Shown: positions 1-12,456, numbered from the stretch's first letter. The stretch is DNA of 64,000 bases from Gymnogyps californianus (GCF_018139145.2 NC_059471.1:67280020-67344019), one strand, 5' to 3'. Numbers and translations are program-made. The notes: generated by a model from the sequence alone, not told the origin.

Positions 1-903
1 ATACAGTTTATACAGAAAATATTATTGTTAACAGCAGTAGACCATGAGGCAAGCCAGCGCAGATAAGAGGGTTCTTTCTGGCCAGAGGTAAAATAAGCGA
101 AGTGCTACTTTCATGATGTACAGCACACATTCAATAGTACCAAATTTTTATTTCAAAAAGGTAGCAGAATGCATTTTAAATGTTCGGTTACTAGAGTTAA
201 TAATGCATTCTTCAAAAGCTTCAAACTTCTGCTTTGGCTTTTAATCTTGGTCCTAAAAGAAGCTGACGAGAAGTGTGAGAGAAGGAATTCTATTGTTTCG
301 AAGGATTCGTAATTGAGGTACAGATTCATCTACAGTTGCCTGTGTGAATCCTAACTAGACCACCAGCGACCCCAAATTATCACCAGATATAGCAGTGTGG
401 TGCCTTAGGTACACAAGTTTTATTTCAATCAAACATCCAGAGCATGGGCATCTAGATCTAATCTCACCACTGACTGGCAGAAAATTGAACTGGTATGAAA
501 AGAAAAGCATAGCCCTTCCCCTTACTGGGCGATTCTTCTCAGTTGAGCTTTAAAATGCTGTAACAATCTGTAAAGCCTTGTAGAGCTGCTACCATGTACC
601 GGAGGCAAGTAGAGAACTTCACGGGTTTTCCTGATCACTAGGAATGAAAAGCCCTGGAACAGACTTCTAGGTTGGTCACACAATTTTGCTTTACTGAAAT
701 CCAGTTCAGATTAAGACAGATTTAGTTTTCCTGTGAGCATGAGAGGCTTATAATCAAAGCAAACATAACCAGTTTTGCATAAGCCTAGTGCAACTCAAGC
801 ATTTTAAAGGCTTAATTACAACGAGTGATAAAAGATTAAACAAAAAAAAAAAAAGAAAATCACTGTCTTAAATTAAGCCTTTAAATGAAAATGGCATACT
901 TAC
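1..903 (-). other. RASA2 intron after exon M (partial)
   Basis: This is intronic sequence. I searched both strands for the next RasGAP exon and found none. The only simple feature is an A13 run at 842-854. No recognisable repeat was seen. Confidence 0.8.
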
Positions 904-981
904 AGATTTAGACTTTGATAGGCTGCCTAGTGTTTGAATGGTTTTAGAGATAAGTGTCAAAGTTCGAGAAGTCTGAGGATC
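904..981 (-). CDS. RASA2: RASA2 exon M: RasGAP domain, last part in window
   Basis: This 78-nt exon (26 whole codons) reads [18 protein letters not shown], then GSLSKSKS. It matches the RasGAP segment that follows the FLR block. The acceptor is CTTTCCTAG and the donor is AAATCT followed by GTAAGT. The next exon, expected to begin near SFKE as I recall RASA2, is not in positions 1-903 and should lie to the left of the window. Confidence 0.96.
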
Positions 982-1621
982 CTAGGAAAGAGAACAATAT
1001 TATATGGACTAGCTATATTAAAATGTGAAATAGAGGAAGGTAAACTACATTTCTTCTTTCTTATTTCACTTGCAGAAAATTAGAGAAGACCTAACAAAAC
1101 ACTACAGGAAAAAAGTTGCTTTTTTTAAAGGCTTTTGACTCTTAAGCCATCATGCTTCATAGCTACCCTATTGCTCTTCAGAGAGCCAAAGGCAATCACT
1201 TGCAAAACAAAAATAGAGATTTCTATCTTGAAGACTGTCCAGGTCCTCCCCACTCCCAATAAGAACAACTACTAAAAGTCTTGGATAAGTTGCTTAACAT
1301 CCAAAACATTTCCAACATTGCTGACAATCAATCCATCATTAATGTAATGCAGCAAAAATGAAGCAGCGACCATCTTTTCCACAGCAGCTTAGGCCATCTT
1401 CCTTGTTTGTCCTTAAATTTCACTGCTCCTCCCATACCTCCCAAGTTCTTCACATACAGTCATTCAACATATGCTTCATATCCAAGACATAGCAGATCTT
1501 TGAACTAACAAAGGTACTTCTCCTAAAGGCTATTAAAAGAACTAAAGAAAGAATCTTGATAGACAAGACTATGGTGACAGAACCATAAACATAGCTAGAA
1601 AAAAATTGATACAGTACTTAC
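982..1621 (-). other. RASA2 intron L-M, 640 bp
   Basis: A short intron with GT and AG ends. Apart from splice signals I see nothing in it. Confidence 0.9.
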
Positions 1622-1728
1622 TGGATGGTGTGGTGTAAGCTGAAAGAGGTTTGGAGAAAGAATGGCAGGAGCAAAAAATCTCAGGAAAATAAAGCTGCTG
1701 ACAGCTGTATACCTTACATCTAGGTCAC
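1622..1728 (-). CDS. RASA2: RASA2 exon L: RasGAP FLR motif
   Basis: This 107-nt exon reads (G)[11 protein letters not shown], then [19 protein letters not shown], then TPHHP. The FLR arginine (codon at 1679-1681) matches Arg903 of p120GAP, which holds the arginine-finger loop in place. The following PAIL block is the RasGAP signature. The acceptor is a T-rich tract ending TTTTAATAG and the donor is CCA followed by GTAAGT. A second AG nine bases into the exon would also keep frame but would shorten a segment of family-constant length. Confidence 0.97.
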
Positions 1729-2896
1729 CTATTAAAACAAAAAAAAAAAACCCCTCTACTCAACATTTCAACAATCCTTCCTTAAAAACGTTCTGAAATT
1801 ATCAGAATGCCTTCAGAAAGCTAACTCAAGCATGTGCTGGAAATGTATATATTTGCAAGTTACAGGATTAACTGATGATGGAGGATTTGGAGCCAGAGAT
1901 CAGCTAGCATAAACCAAGGAAATGTCAATGACAGCCTTTTAAAAAGAAGCGAGTTCACAACACAGGCTACAGGGAGAACACCATTCACTTTTCCACCGCA
2001 CAGGGAATTTCATACAAACATCTGCTATTCCATCTATGCAACTAAAGTATGAATAATTTACATAGTTTATGAAATGTTCAGCACAGAGGCCAACTCTCAG
2101 TTATCTAGTTATAGCCCTGAGCACAAGTGCTGTACAGACTCCTAATGTATCTATTCCAGTTGGTAGTTACAGAAAATACTATTTATTTATTTATTTTTAC
2201 TTAAAATAAAGAGCACGACAGCACAGTCAATGGCTTTCTGCTTAAGCTTCCCTACTATGAAGTGACTGTTTAAAAGCTGAACTTGAATTACTCTCTCTAA
2301 AACTTCCTTATTGTAATCTGCTTCCCTTCATGAAAAAACATAGGTTGGTTGTTTTGCTCAATTCCGGTTTTATACTGCCTGCTCATTCTCACAGAGCCAA
2401 AACAACTAGGAGGGAGCGGAAAGAATTCTCTCTTGACAGCCAGAAAACCTTTGCAGCACATGGGCCTCCTAGGGCAATGAGCTTGCAATAACTCCAATAA
2501 TTTATAGATTGGCCTTTATTACAGACTGATGCATGAGCAGAAGATAATTCAGCTGCATGAAGTCTGCAGAACAAGCCATTACAAAAACCTGAACATTTGA
2601 AAACTGAGCATACTTTGCAAATATTGAAACCATAAATACATACCATCATAATATTCTTTTTAAATGCTGTTTTCCCTTGAAAGATGTTTAGGGAAAACTC
2701 ATACAATCATTAAAAGTCATGTTCTTTGTGGAATGAATAATCAAGGAAAAAACAGCATTAATACACACTCCAAATGTCATTTTGGATAAGCTGCTGTTCA
2801 ATTACTAAATCTATCATGGATCATGCAGACTGCTCGACTTCACCTACATTTAAAAGCTATCAGTGATGTAAAATAAAACAATATCTAGAAACCCAC
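1729..2896 (-). other. RASA2 intron K-L, 1168 bp
   Basis: An ordinary intron. It holds an A-rich stretch at 1735-1750, which is the T tract of the exon L acceptor on the transcribed strand, and a short (TTTA)n tract at about 2180-2197. The open frames at 2297-2706 have no family signature and are taken as chance. Confidence 0.9.
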
Positions 2897-3020
2897 CTTG
2901 AAAACGTTTGGCAGCTGATTCTCTTAGTGAAAAGAAAATATCGCACATCACTGTAGGGCAGCTTACACCAGATTTTGTAATTACAGTAAAAATGCGATCA
3001 ACATATTGCCTCAGATTTTC
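2897..3020 (-). CDS. RASA2: RASA2 exon K: RasGAP domain core
   Basis: This 124-nt exon reads [18 protein letters not shown], then [18 protein letters not shown], then AKRFQ, then one base of a glycine codon. [14 protein letters not shown] is a hallmark of the GAP1 RasGAP domain. The acceptor is ATGTTTCAG and the donor is CAAG followed by GTGGGT. Confidence 0.97.
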
Positions 3021-3540
3021 CTGAAACATGCAATGATTATGACAAAATTAGTATCTTTTCTGCTGTGGAAAGTGGTACTATTCCTGGTTTTATTCACAAT
3101 GGCATCATTAAAAGATTCTCACTTTCAACATTATATACTTGCAAAACAATCTCACGCTCAATGATACTCTCTTCAGTAAATGCACATATTCAAGTACAAG
3201 AGTAAAAATATTATTCCTATCAAGAACAAACATCAAGTGATATGGCTGTATGGCATATCGTTCCTTTTCGCAGCACCATTTTCTACATCATCAGTAGAGC
3301 CACAGGCTAAGTTATCCTTGTCCTCCAGGGCAGGGGGAGAAGTGATTAACATTCTACAGATATTGTATGTATAGCATAATGTAAAGCCACTGTAAAATAA
3401 TTATAACAGTTTGTGGTGTTAAGAAAGCTTCCAGTGTATTCTAATGAATGACAAAATTATTTGCAACATCAAATGTCTGAGGACCTCGGTTAAACTTGAT
3501 AGTGTAAACAGAGATTATATATTCAAAATCTAATGCATAC
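3021..3540 (-). other. RASA2 intron J-K, 520 bp
   Basis: A short intron between two RasGAP exons. Nothing further is visible. Confidence 0.9.
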
Positions 3541-3615
3541 CCTGTTATTTTCCAGGTTTTCACCATCTTTTAATTTCACAGGATCAATTTCACAAGGTTT
3601 ATGGACCTGGCAGAT
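3541..3615 (-). CDS. RASA2: RASA2 exon J: RasGAP domain
   Basis: This 75-nt exon (25 whole codons) reads [15 protein letters not shown], then [10 protein letters not shown]. It is the family-typical CEIDPxKLK linker between GAP helices. The acceptor is TTTTTTTTCTAG and the donor is AACAGG followed by GTATGC. Confidence 0.96.
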
Positions 3616-4469
3616 CTAGAAAAAAAATATAGTGGACAATTAATATATTAGTTTACCTTCAAGTAGAGTAAGTTTTGTAAAAAGCATAATCTGTTAGGGT
3701 TTTTTGAGGTAAAAGGCAACAGCCAACTTTATAAATTATATTTTTTTCTTTTGACAAAGCATCGAAGGTAAATTACATGTGATCTTTATTTTTTTCCAAA
3801 AAGTAGTATTCATTTATTCTATTCTTCCCTTCAACTGAAATGAAGAATTGTTTTTTAGACTCTCTCAAGCAAGGCTGTTCAAGAAAAGTCCTATTTTGCC
3901 AAAACAGTCAACTGAAAGTAGATCTATATTCTTTAAAAACTTGACATTTTCTGATGAAACATTAAAACAACAGCTGAAGAAATTGTCAAATCATTTAAAG
4001 GAAGTCTGTGGTCTGAAAGTATTGCCCAATTACTGCACTAAAATACCCACACGCACCATTCTGGACTGGATAGATAATAAACCATTGTTACAATACATGC
4101 ATCACATACACAGTTATCTAAGAATAAATTTATTCCTTTATAACCACTGGATGAAATGTATTACTTAGATGAATAAAGCTGCTGGGAAGCTCTAAGTTAT
4201 TACTTTATTAATTTCTCAGAAACAATAAATGTTAGATTTTTATAAAACAGAGTAATTTAGTTAAATACATGGAAACTTTCCCTTTAATACAATCCATCTG
4301 TTTCTGAATTGGGTGACTCAGCTGTGGCTAAACTAACACACAGGATTTTAACATCTTAAGCATTATTCCTACAAAGTCATCTTAAAATGGGAAGGAATAA
4401 ACAGTATCTGCTCCCTGAAAGCCTTTTACAGTGACATTTTATCAAATAAACAGTCTAAACTGCTCTTAC
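3616..4469 (-). other. RASA2 intron I-J, 854 bp
   Basis: An AT-rich intron. It contains a plus-strand open frame of 106 codons (3848-4168) with no recognisable motif, antisense to RASA2 and most likely chance. Confidence 0.88.
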
Positions 4470-4584
4470 CTCATCTATAATTGGCTTTAGTGTAACTTGC
4501 AGATAATGCATCCCTGCCAGTTTCATTGTCTCATCAATGCACTTGGAAGTTAATGAGTTTCCTCTGAAAATGGTGTTTGGATCT
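4470..4584 (-). CDS. RASA2: RASA2 exon I: RasGAP arginine finger
   Basis: This 115-nt exon reads [20 protein letters not shown], then [18 protein letters not shown]. The arginine of NTIFRGN (codon at 4563-4565) sits where p120GAP has Arg789, the finger that stabilises the GTP hydrolysis transition state in Ras. It is present, so catalysis should be intact. The acceptor is CACTTCCAG and the donor is GATGAG followed by GTAAGA. Confidence 0.97.
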
Positions 4585-6594
4585 CTGGAAGTGAACAATT
4601 TTCTGTAATTTAGTCTCTTTGTAATAAACTGCTAATATATGGAAATAAAAGAAGCAGTGAAAGGTGACGGAAATCTGGGTTTGAATGCACAAGCAAAAAC
4701 TCCCTTTGACACCAGCCTGCCATTAAATGCAGTCACGTAGCACTTAGTGCATGTCCAGGTTATAACAGAAAAGCAGTAGTCATGGTAAGTCCAGAGGGAC
4801 TACAGATTTTCTTCTTTGTATTAGTGCAGTGTGCTCAGTGCACCATCCAAACACATAGCAACACGCAGGCTCAAATCAAAGGGGTTTACAATACAAACGG
4901 GGGAAAATGCACCTGTTTTCACGTGCTACTGAACAGCGTTAATTTGAGTAAGGGAAGGAGGCAGTGATTTTAGTTTCACAACAACACTGGATATTACATG
5001 TGACCTACTACCTTCTCTTACAAAATAAGTACTTGTAAGCTGGGAGGGAGACGAAAACACCGGCTCCAATGACATAGCCATATTTTCCAAGTGACTTACA
5101 GCACTGTCCTGTGATAACACTATTAAACACAGTGCAGATCCCAATTCTGCCCTGAGAACTGTGTGGATAGCTGATGCCATGCAGACGCTCACATTTTTCT
5201 GAAAAGCCACTTGCACAGAATTCTTCTGGTGCCAGACATATGGACACTGTGATTCATTAAGCTTTAGCTAAATGCAATATCATGTGTACTTTTTTTTTTT
5301 AGTATTACTTGCATTTTGAGAATGCAAGTAATTTCGTATTAATTTTGTACCTGCAATTCCTTGTATAGCAATTTACGTTATGCAGCTGTGTACATAATCA
5401 ACGATCTCATCTACAACCTGTATGATCAAAACCTGTGCCTACTGACAGCAGATCAAACTTGGACATGAAGTTATGTTCTTGTTCTTGTACACACACCGAT
5501 GTCTTCTCTGTTGTTTATAGCTTACTATAGTTGTACCCATTTACAAGCAGTGAATAACAGGATGAATTACTTTGCTGGATTCATCATTTTGTTTCATAAA
5601 AAAGTAAGCTCACTGCCTGTTACAAATGCCAGAAAGCCCTGAAAACAGACACCATCTTTGCTGTTTTATCACAGGAACATGACTGACTAGGGAGCACCAA
5701 ATTTCCTCATACTGCAGCAACCAAGCTGTTTCAGCCAACCTGCAGCACAAAAAAAAAAATACACCAACCTACAGGAAGGAAAACACTCTATCCCTCAGGC
5801 ACTCTGAAAAAAGCCAACCCACACAAAGACTTTATTTTGTACTGAGGAAGCTGTTACTTTAGAGTCAATATCTGTCATTCCCCTTGACTCCCAATTGTCT
5901 CTTCTACTGTCAGTCAAGAGCATGACTACATAGGCATGAGGCTTGTGGCAACAAATATTCTTTAGGACCTGCCTGCTGTGAATACTACATCTTACACTAC
6001 TAAACTGTCAGCCCACCAGTAAGTCAAACAAGGGACTTACAAGAAGTGACCAGAAAAAAAGATTTTGTTTTCTGCTATCCACTGCCAGATCCAATCCCAT
6101 CTTTGTTCCTCAGCCCTCTACTTGGAAAGATCAGACACGCAGCTTGCTTTAAGTATTCATGATTAGGAAGAAACTTGCTTTTTGTTTTGAACAAATTCAA
6201 CAAACACTTTTACTCAGCACTAGATGATTTATTAGCACACTATAAAGCTGAAATGATTTCATATGAACCGCTGAAGGTAATGTAGGATTTCACAGTTATC
6301 ATCAAATATAATTAAGACTGAGAAGAGTGAAAATCCCTGCTCTCAGACCTTACAATAGTCTTGCAAGTAGATTTCACAAAACACGATGGGAATGCCTCCT
6401 AAAATCAAACTCACCAGACCTTCAGAGCAGTGAATGCATTTATAAAGAACTCTGCCATTCAGCTGGGAGGAACCAGAACAACTCCAACAGTTTCTTTTGA
6501 AAATACATATAATTCTAGAAACTGAGTGGAGGATCCTAACGCTAGCCAAGGCAGAGTAGGTATGTTTGACAGCAATTTGTTTTTTGGTACTTAC
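4585..6594 (-). other. RASA2 intron H-I, 2010 bp
   Basis: An intron of low complexity content. It holds a 12-bp inverted repeat at 5304-5332 next to a T run. No exon or known mobile element was recognised. Confidence 0.88.
5304..5332. repeat. 12-bp inverted repeat, 5-nt loop
   Basis: ATTACTTGCATT and AATGCAAGTAAT are exact reverse complements separated by TTGAG. A run of T stands a few bases before it. Confidence 0.85.
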
Positions 6595-6743
6595 TGAGTT
6601 CTCTTCACTTCAGCATTCGCAATGGCACTTATGAAAGGCACAATTCTGCCATAGTGTAAGAAAAGCCTGACAAGAGGTATGGCTGCTTCCTGTTTTTCTC
6701 TGCAAACTTCACCCAAAATGTGTGCAGCTGATGCTGAAACAGG
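6595..6743 (-). CDS. RASA2: RASA2 exon H: RasGAP domain, N-terminal helices
   Basis: This 149-nt exon reads [20 protein letters not shown], then [20 protein letters not shown], then IANAEVKRT, then two bases of a glutamine codon. It codes the helices that precede the arginine-finger loop. The acceptor is CCACTGTTCAG and the donor is CTCA followed by GTAAGT, a strong site. Confidence 0.97.
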
Positions 6744-7577
6744 CTGAACAGTGGAAAGAAATAAAAACTTTGAGAGATCTTTCCAGAACAAGCATCCTTT
6801 CTTTCTTTTCCCATTAGCTCCTTAATGCAGAACCCCACACAACAGTTGCAATGGCCAGTTACCCAAACATGCCTGTACATAACATGGGTGGGCGTTACAT
6901 TCCAGTTTTTGTTGGCTTAAGTTCTGATTGCAAGAGGCCAGCAATTTAAAAACTATTACTGTACAGTCTCTTCCCCCCGCACCCCCCATTTTTAATAGCT
7001 GTCTTTTCACTGAATGTCACTGTTGCCTGGGAAGCAAGGGAAGAGGAAGAACTTTAACCCTTCTCAATTTCAAGCCACAGTAAGTACAGAACCCAGTTCT
7101 TGTACTGAAAAAATAAAAGCACTGTTACAACTGCTAAAAGTATACATAATGGCACACATGGTCCAACCCTCTGACATTTCAGGATTAGTTCTTGGGTTTG
7201 AGTTTGGTTTTTTTTTTAATTATGCAAGTAAACCTGTTCCTCTCCAGTAAAGGAAAACCAATTGATCAAACTGAAGTTTACTTTGCATTTTCACATGTAA
7301 AATTAGAAAGCCACAGAGAACATTCTGCTGCTAAAACCACTGGTGTTCCTGGGTGTGCCTTCACCCACCATATTGCATGCAGATAAAAATCTTCTCTGCA
7401 AGGACTGAAAACAAGCACCAGGGACATGCAGAGCTTAAGAAGGCCCTCAGGTCTGAAAAGGAAGCAACTGAAGTCTCTGGTAATTACACAGCTATGGTGC
7501 CAGCAAGATAGTGACAAACATTCAGGGAGACCCCCGTGAGGATGATCTGCAGGTAAACAACAAGCAGTGCAAATTAC
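6744..7577 (-). other. RASA2 intron G-H, 834 bp
   Basis: An intron with a C-rich patch at 6972-6987 on the plus strand. Nothing else is supported. Confidence 0.9.
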
Positions 7578-7734
7578 CTCGACATCTGCAGATTTTAGCA
7601 GGAGGTCTCTAAGTGGACTGTAATAGTCTGAGGAAAAAACATGGTCCTCAGTGTAAACCACATTTAACCTTAAGGAACCGAGGTCATCAGGTTTCAATGA
7701 CTTGTTACCATTATCTCTGGGCTGCAGGAAATAC
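7578..7734 (-). CDS. RASA2: RASA2 exon G: C2B to RasGAP junction
   Basis: This 157-nt exon reads [20 protein letters not shown], then [18 protein letters not shown], then [14 protein letters not shown]. The YFLQPRDNG segment closes C2B, and [10 protein letters not shown] begins the helical lead-in to the RasGAP domain. The acceptor is GCCTATCAG and the donor is CGAG followed by GTAATT. The surrounding open frame (7278-7775) runs on into both introns, but only this interval is coding. Confidence 0.97.
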
Positions 7735-8231
7735 CTGATAGGCAAAAAAATAAGACAAAGTTTGTGCTGAAACACAAGATTGTCTCAGGCTATACATATA
7801 TAAAATGTACAGATACACACAATATTTATATATGTATCAAATTCTTGAGAGTTCTGAATCAGACTTTTTAATAAGGTTTGCCAGTCTATTTTGCACCAAC
7901 TGCAACATGGGAAGTTCTGATCATAAAGATTTATGTAGATGTGATTAAAAACCCACACACTAAAACTCTGGCACTGCTGATGAACTGCAGCAAATAATAT
8001 CATAAAGCCAACGTATTAGAACTCCCACACGCAATACAGAGGCAGACTGAAATCTCTAATCACATTATCAAAACTTCTTGTTCTTACATTTGCTAAGATT
8101 ACTTTGGCTTGCTTACAAAAAAAGATACAAATTAAATCCATTTAAACTTTTTCACATAGCAGTAATTACTCTTAAGTCTTCACAGCAGACATATGTTTCT
8201 ACTTATTCTCCAAAAGAAAAATGTCAAATAC
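7735..8231 (-). other. RASA2 intron F-G, 497 bp
   Basis: The shortest intron in the window, rich in TA steps near 7790-7840. It begins with the unusual donor GTATTT and ends GCCTATCAG. Confidence 0.9.
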
Positions 8232-8336
8232 CATGCTTCATAAGAACTAGACTGCCGGAGAAATTTCAAAGGGAGTCTCAGCTCTCCTAGAAACTCGTCT
8301 CCAAACTTCAAGTTACTGGCATTCCAAAGATCAACC
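8232..8336 (-). CDS. RASA2: RASA2 exon F: second C2 domain, end
   Basis: This 105-nt exon reads [20 protein letters not shown], then [14 protein letters not shown], then two bases of the tryptophan codon completed in exon G. It carries the last C2B strands ([11 protein letters not shown]). The acceptor is a textbook tract TTTTTTTATTACAG in a very AT-rich stretch. The donor is CATG followed by GTATTT, which departs from consensus at the G of +5, so recognition may lean on other signals. Confidence 0.96.
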
Positions 8337-11300
8337 CTGTAATAAAAAAAATTAATTTAAAAAGATTAATAATTTAAAAATATTAAAAACAAATAATCCC
8401 AACCTTGTTTTCAATTTTGTTGGTTTTTTTCCCCTCAAGCCTATGAGTTAGAAAGTCTCGAAACTGTACAACAATGGTTTCCCAACAGTAAAGAGACAAC
8501 CTTACCTTAGATTTCTGGAGCCTTGCAATTCACCTCCATGAAACATCAGTGAAAAAAAATCATCTAGACTACCTTTCCCTCATCTGTACTGTTTCCACTA
8601 TCCATATTGATAAAGATTCAAGGGGCTGTTTGCCTATGCCAGATAATGGAAAATTACAGGTAAAACGGACGCCAGGAGAAAAAAGTACAGAGATATTTAA
8701 GGACTCCGTACTGTCAGTCCCGGTCTAATTTGGGATTACTAGCAGCTAAGTAGCAGCTTTACAGAGTTAGGCTGAATGTCTACACAGTCCTTCCCAGTGC
8801 TCTAGCTCCTGGGAAGATTCACTGTGTCAAGCTTACAAATTTGTTGCACCTAAACTAGTTCTGTACACATACTCAAAACCTTCAGGCAGTTCTACCACTC
8901 TGTATAATCTGTGTATTGTCTGAAGCCTACACAATTTTTGGCACTCAGTCCCTCACTTCTGGGAAGTTCTGCTATGTATCTCTAGATGATACTTTCTTCC
9001 CTTTCACGTGCTCTTTAACATTAGGATGTAAAACAACCGCACTGAGATTCAAAGTAGAAGTACTGGTGTCTAACCTGGCTTTTGTAGATAAATACTACAA
9101 TACCCAGGTTGAAGCAAGGGTTTCAAACTCCAGGGTAGTTGTTTCTGTACATATTTTAAGGTTTCCTCTGAGAGGCACTTTTATTTTAAAACAAGCTCAG
9201 CTGAGAATTTTGCAGGTAAGTGACAGTATGAATGTGCCTTAAACTTTGGGGAAAAAAAGATATATGGGAAAAAAATACAGGTTTTCAAATAATGAAGATT
9301 TTTGGAAGAGCAACTTTAATTTGGATAAGGTGCAAAGTCATCCAATTGTGGACATATTTACACAACCTTCCTAGTCTCAAGCAAGTCACAGTGGGCTTGT
9401 CAAGGAACGGATGTTGACAGTCCTGCTAAAGGTGTATCCTACCTTATGCAAGTGCAGAGGATGTCACTTTTAAATCCTCTGAGCCTTGTTTCTCTCAACA
9501 GTGTCTCATGCATCAAGTTTCATACACTAGACATACCATCAGCTCACATTGCATGCCTGCTGGGTAAAGTTCTTCAAACTGATATTTTGACAGTATTTCT
9601 TCAGGGCAAGAATTCCCCAAAAGGAAAAAACATCTTTGAAAATTCAACTTCCTCTCCCCTTTCTCCATATCTGGTTGGTTAGCTATCTGAATTAGTTAGT
9701 AAGATAGTAAAAGCAGCTTCAGGAGCAGAGGAATCTTCTGAGAAGTTTATTTACACATAGTCAAACTTACAGTTTACCAAGTATTTACAGGCTACTGGTT
9801 TCTAGTTTATCCAAATTCTTTCAGAATGCCCACTAGCAATAACACTTTCAAACATACACAACCAAAGGGTGTTCCCCCACAGCAACTTAAGTTACAGAAG
9901 AAAATCAGTGCAAAAGATCTGTAGGAGAGGTACTAAGAACTCAAGGTAGATCTCACACTACACAGTAAGCAAAGCAGGCATGCAAATTCTGAAATTATTG
10001 TTTTGTGCACTTGGAGTACAAAGCATAAGCAGCATTTTACAAATCATAATACACAGACCTCACAGTCTAAAATATTACTGTTTCCTGAGCTTTTTAAAAG
10101 GCAAAATTATGGCAAATGTTATTCTGAAACTGGTCAGACTGTAGTCACAGAAAGAAAGAAACAGCAAAAGAGGGGGAGGAGAAACAATGAATTCATCAGA
10201 ACATCTGGTCCCTAAGTGTTGATATGCCCTGCCTGCAACTTCCTACACCCACTCAAAAAGAGACACTTTCATAGCTTTAGAGAGAAACCATGAGAGACTA
10301 AGTCTTCTCTTTACCCTGTGGAATGGTATTTTTCTCAGGAGAGAAAAAGAAAACAAACCCCCAACCCCATAAATTGTATGATCCATCCAGAGGGCATGGG
10401 GACAATCTAACTCTGACTAAACAGACTGGAGGAAGTGAGCGGGGGTGGAAGGGAAACCTGAGATGGAAACAAAAACACTCTGTCCTATAGGGGACAAAAC
10501 CTCTGAGCAAAGAGTTTTGCCCAACCAAGACTAACACTTTATCTGCTTTTGTCCATTATTTAAGTGCTTAATCTTTTCCCAACTATTTTGTAAGCCTCCT
10601 CACAAACTATTCATCTTTACCACACTGTGATGTGTTGGTCTTAAGGAATGAAAGACTCTTCTGAAGCTCAGCTCCACATACATGACCATTGCAGACAGTC
10701 ATTTGTCCAGAAAACATACCTAGTAAGTAAAACAACTGTGTAATTCCATTTAGTCCAGTAGTACAAAATAAGAATCAACTGAAACATTAAGCAATGTGTA
10801 ACCACTGTCCACCAATGTCTAGGGTCCTCTTCCAGAGTCACAAAACTATCAGAGAATCCTAGCTTTCATTTAAAATCAGCGCGTGGCTGGGCATCATGGT
10901 TACAAAGACCAGACTGGGACTCCCAGGACACTGTTCAGTTGCCCATTCCATCACATACATCCCATGGGATATGGGACATGTTACTTCATACCTGCCTACA
11001 CCACGCAAAGCTTTGCAGAAATACAGTCTGGTGATAGGACTAGGTCATCTGCTGTGCTGCAACACTGACACCACCAAAGTAGCATGGCACTGAACCTGGG
11101 CCTTTGCTTTCTCTCTCGTGAATTAGCTGTGGATTGCCCTTAAACCAGCTACCTTTGCACTGCCCAACGCAGATGTTCTCAGAGAAACAGAGTACAGCTC
11201 TTGTCTCTCTCACACATGAACAGTTTCCCTTTCCTGTCTCACAGAGCCATGGCAAACACAAATCCATTAATGGTCTTGCAGAGCTGTGATACTACACTAA

Positions 11301-12376
11301 CAGGCTACATGAACCAGCAGCTGACTGTCAAATTAGAACAGCCCTCATCCACTCGTGAACATAAGACGCGTCTTGCTTTCTGGGAGTAAGTATTGTTCCT
11401 CCTTTCTGGTCTCCCCTCCTTTCCTTGCAGCCAATTGTGCTTCTGAAGGGACTAGGGAATGTTTTGGGAGATAAGCCCTCACCACCTCTCTAGTGGGAAT
11501 ACCTGGGGAGGAATGGGGTGCCACCATTCTCCCTCAACCTTTCTTCTTCCAAATCCTAGCATAATGGAAAGGGGAATTTCTCACCACCTGAGGCAGATAC
11601 AGCAGTTTTCAGCTACTGTGCATCCAGATCACCAGATGGCCTAAGTCTCTAAGTTTCAATGTATGTGATGGTATGACGCATATGATACCACTAGGTTTTA
11701 CACCTCCTATTGTTTCCTCTCCACTTCTTCTATTCACCTGTCCCCACAGACACTGTTGACAGGCCTCAGCAGGTTTTAAAATAGTACTGTGTGGGTGGCA
11801 AGGGATGGGGTGGGGTTGTTTTGTTTTTGAAATCAGAGTTGCTTCTTTCCCGTGCAATGGATTTCACATGTATCATACCCAGCCTTGCAAGAAGGGGTTA
11901 AAGTCTGGCAGGCAAAAGAGAAGAGAAACTGCCCCAGAGAAACTCTGAGTTCAAGAGTTTCCTTTCAGGGAAGAAGGACCTTATACGGGTTGCTAAAATT
12001 AAGTGATAAAAGAAAACACACTCTTTAACTGAGAGCACCACAGAGCTTCTGGGCTCTCTTGGGAAACTGATGGAGGGAGGAAAGGGGAGCCCAGACATAA
12101 AAGGCTGCGCTTAATGACAACAGCACATTAGTATACACACAGTGTATATAGGATACCAAGGCAAATAATAAGGATCTCTCCCACAGCAGAACCATCACCT
12201 ATATTCAGATACGATTTACAGGACAGTGGAAGTAAATGAACATACAGATACAGTGACGAAGACGCATCTTGATTTATCAACAGTAAAACCATGCTTGCCA
12301 CTTTGAAAATCGAGTCTACTACAAAGTTACACAACTTTGGAAGACAACTTTATTAGTATAAAGAGTTTTATATTAC
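8337..12376 (-). other. RASA2 intron E-F, 4040 bp
   Basis: An intron with an almost pure AT block at 8341-8396 next to the exon F acceptor and a G-quadruplex motif at 11793-11815 on the plus strand. Several short open frames around 8.9-11.9 kb show no family signature. No repeat family was recognised. Confidence 0.88.
11793..11815 (+). repeat. G-quadruplex motif
   Basis: Four G runs with loops of at most six bases: G3-TGGCAA-G3-AT-G4-T-G4. Confidence 0.75.
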
Positions 12377-12456
12377 CTAATCTCCATTTTGTCAACTTCA
12401 TCAACATCTTCAATATCAAAATGAGATTTCTTGTTGTAGCTACTGGGTCTTGTAAC
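12377..12456 (-). CDS. RASA2: RASA2 exon E: second C2 domain, acidic insert
   Basis: This 80-nt exon reads VTRPSSYNKKSHF, then DIEDVDEVDKMEI, then two bases of an arginine codon. The acidic stretch between C2 strands is typical of GAP1 proteins. The acceptor is TTTTTATTAG and the donor is TTAG followed by GTAATA. Confidence 0.95.

Noticed and set aside
1718..1728. Alternative acceptor nine bases inside exon L
   Set aside because: The AG in GTGACCTAG would keep frame but remove three residues from a segment whose length is constant in GAP1 proteins. The upstream AG gives the family length.
7278..7775. 165-codon frame as a single coding unit
   Set aside because: Only 7578-7734 codes (RASA2 exon G). 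The rest is read-through into introns past clear splice sites.
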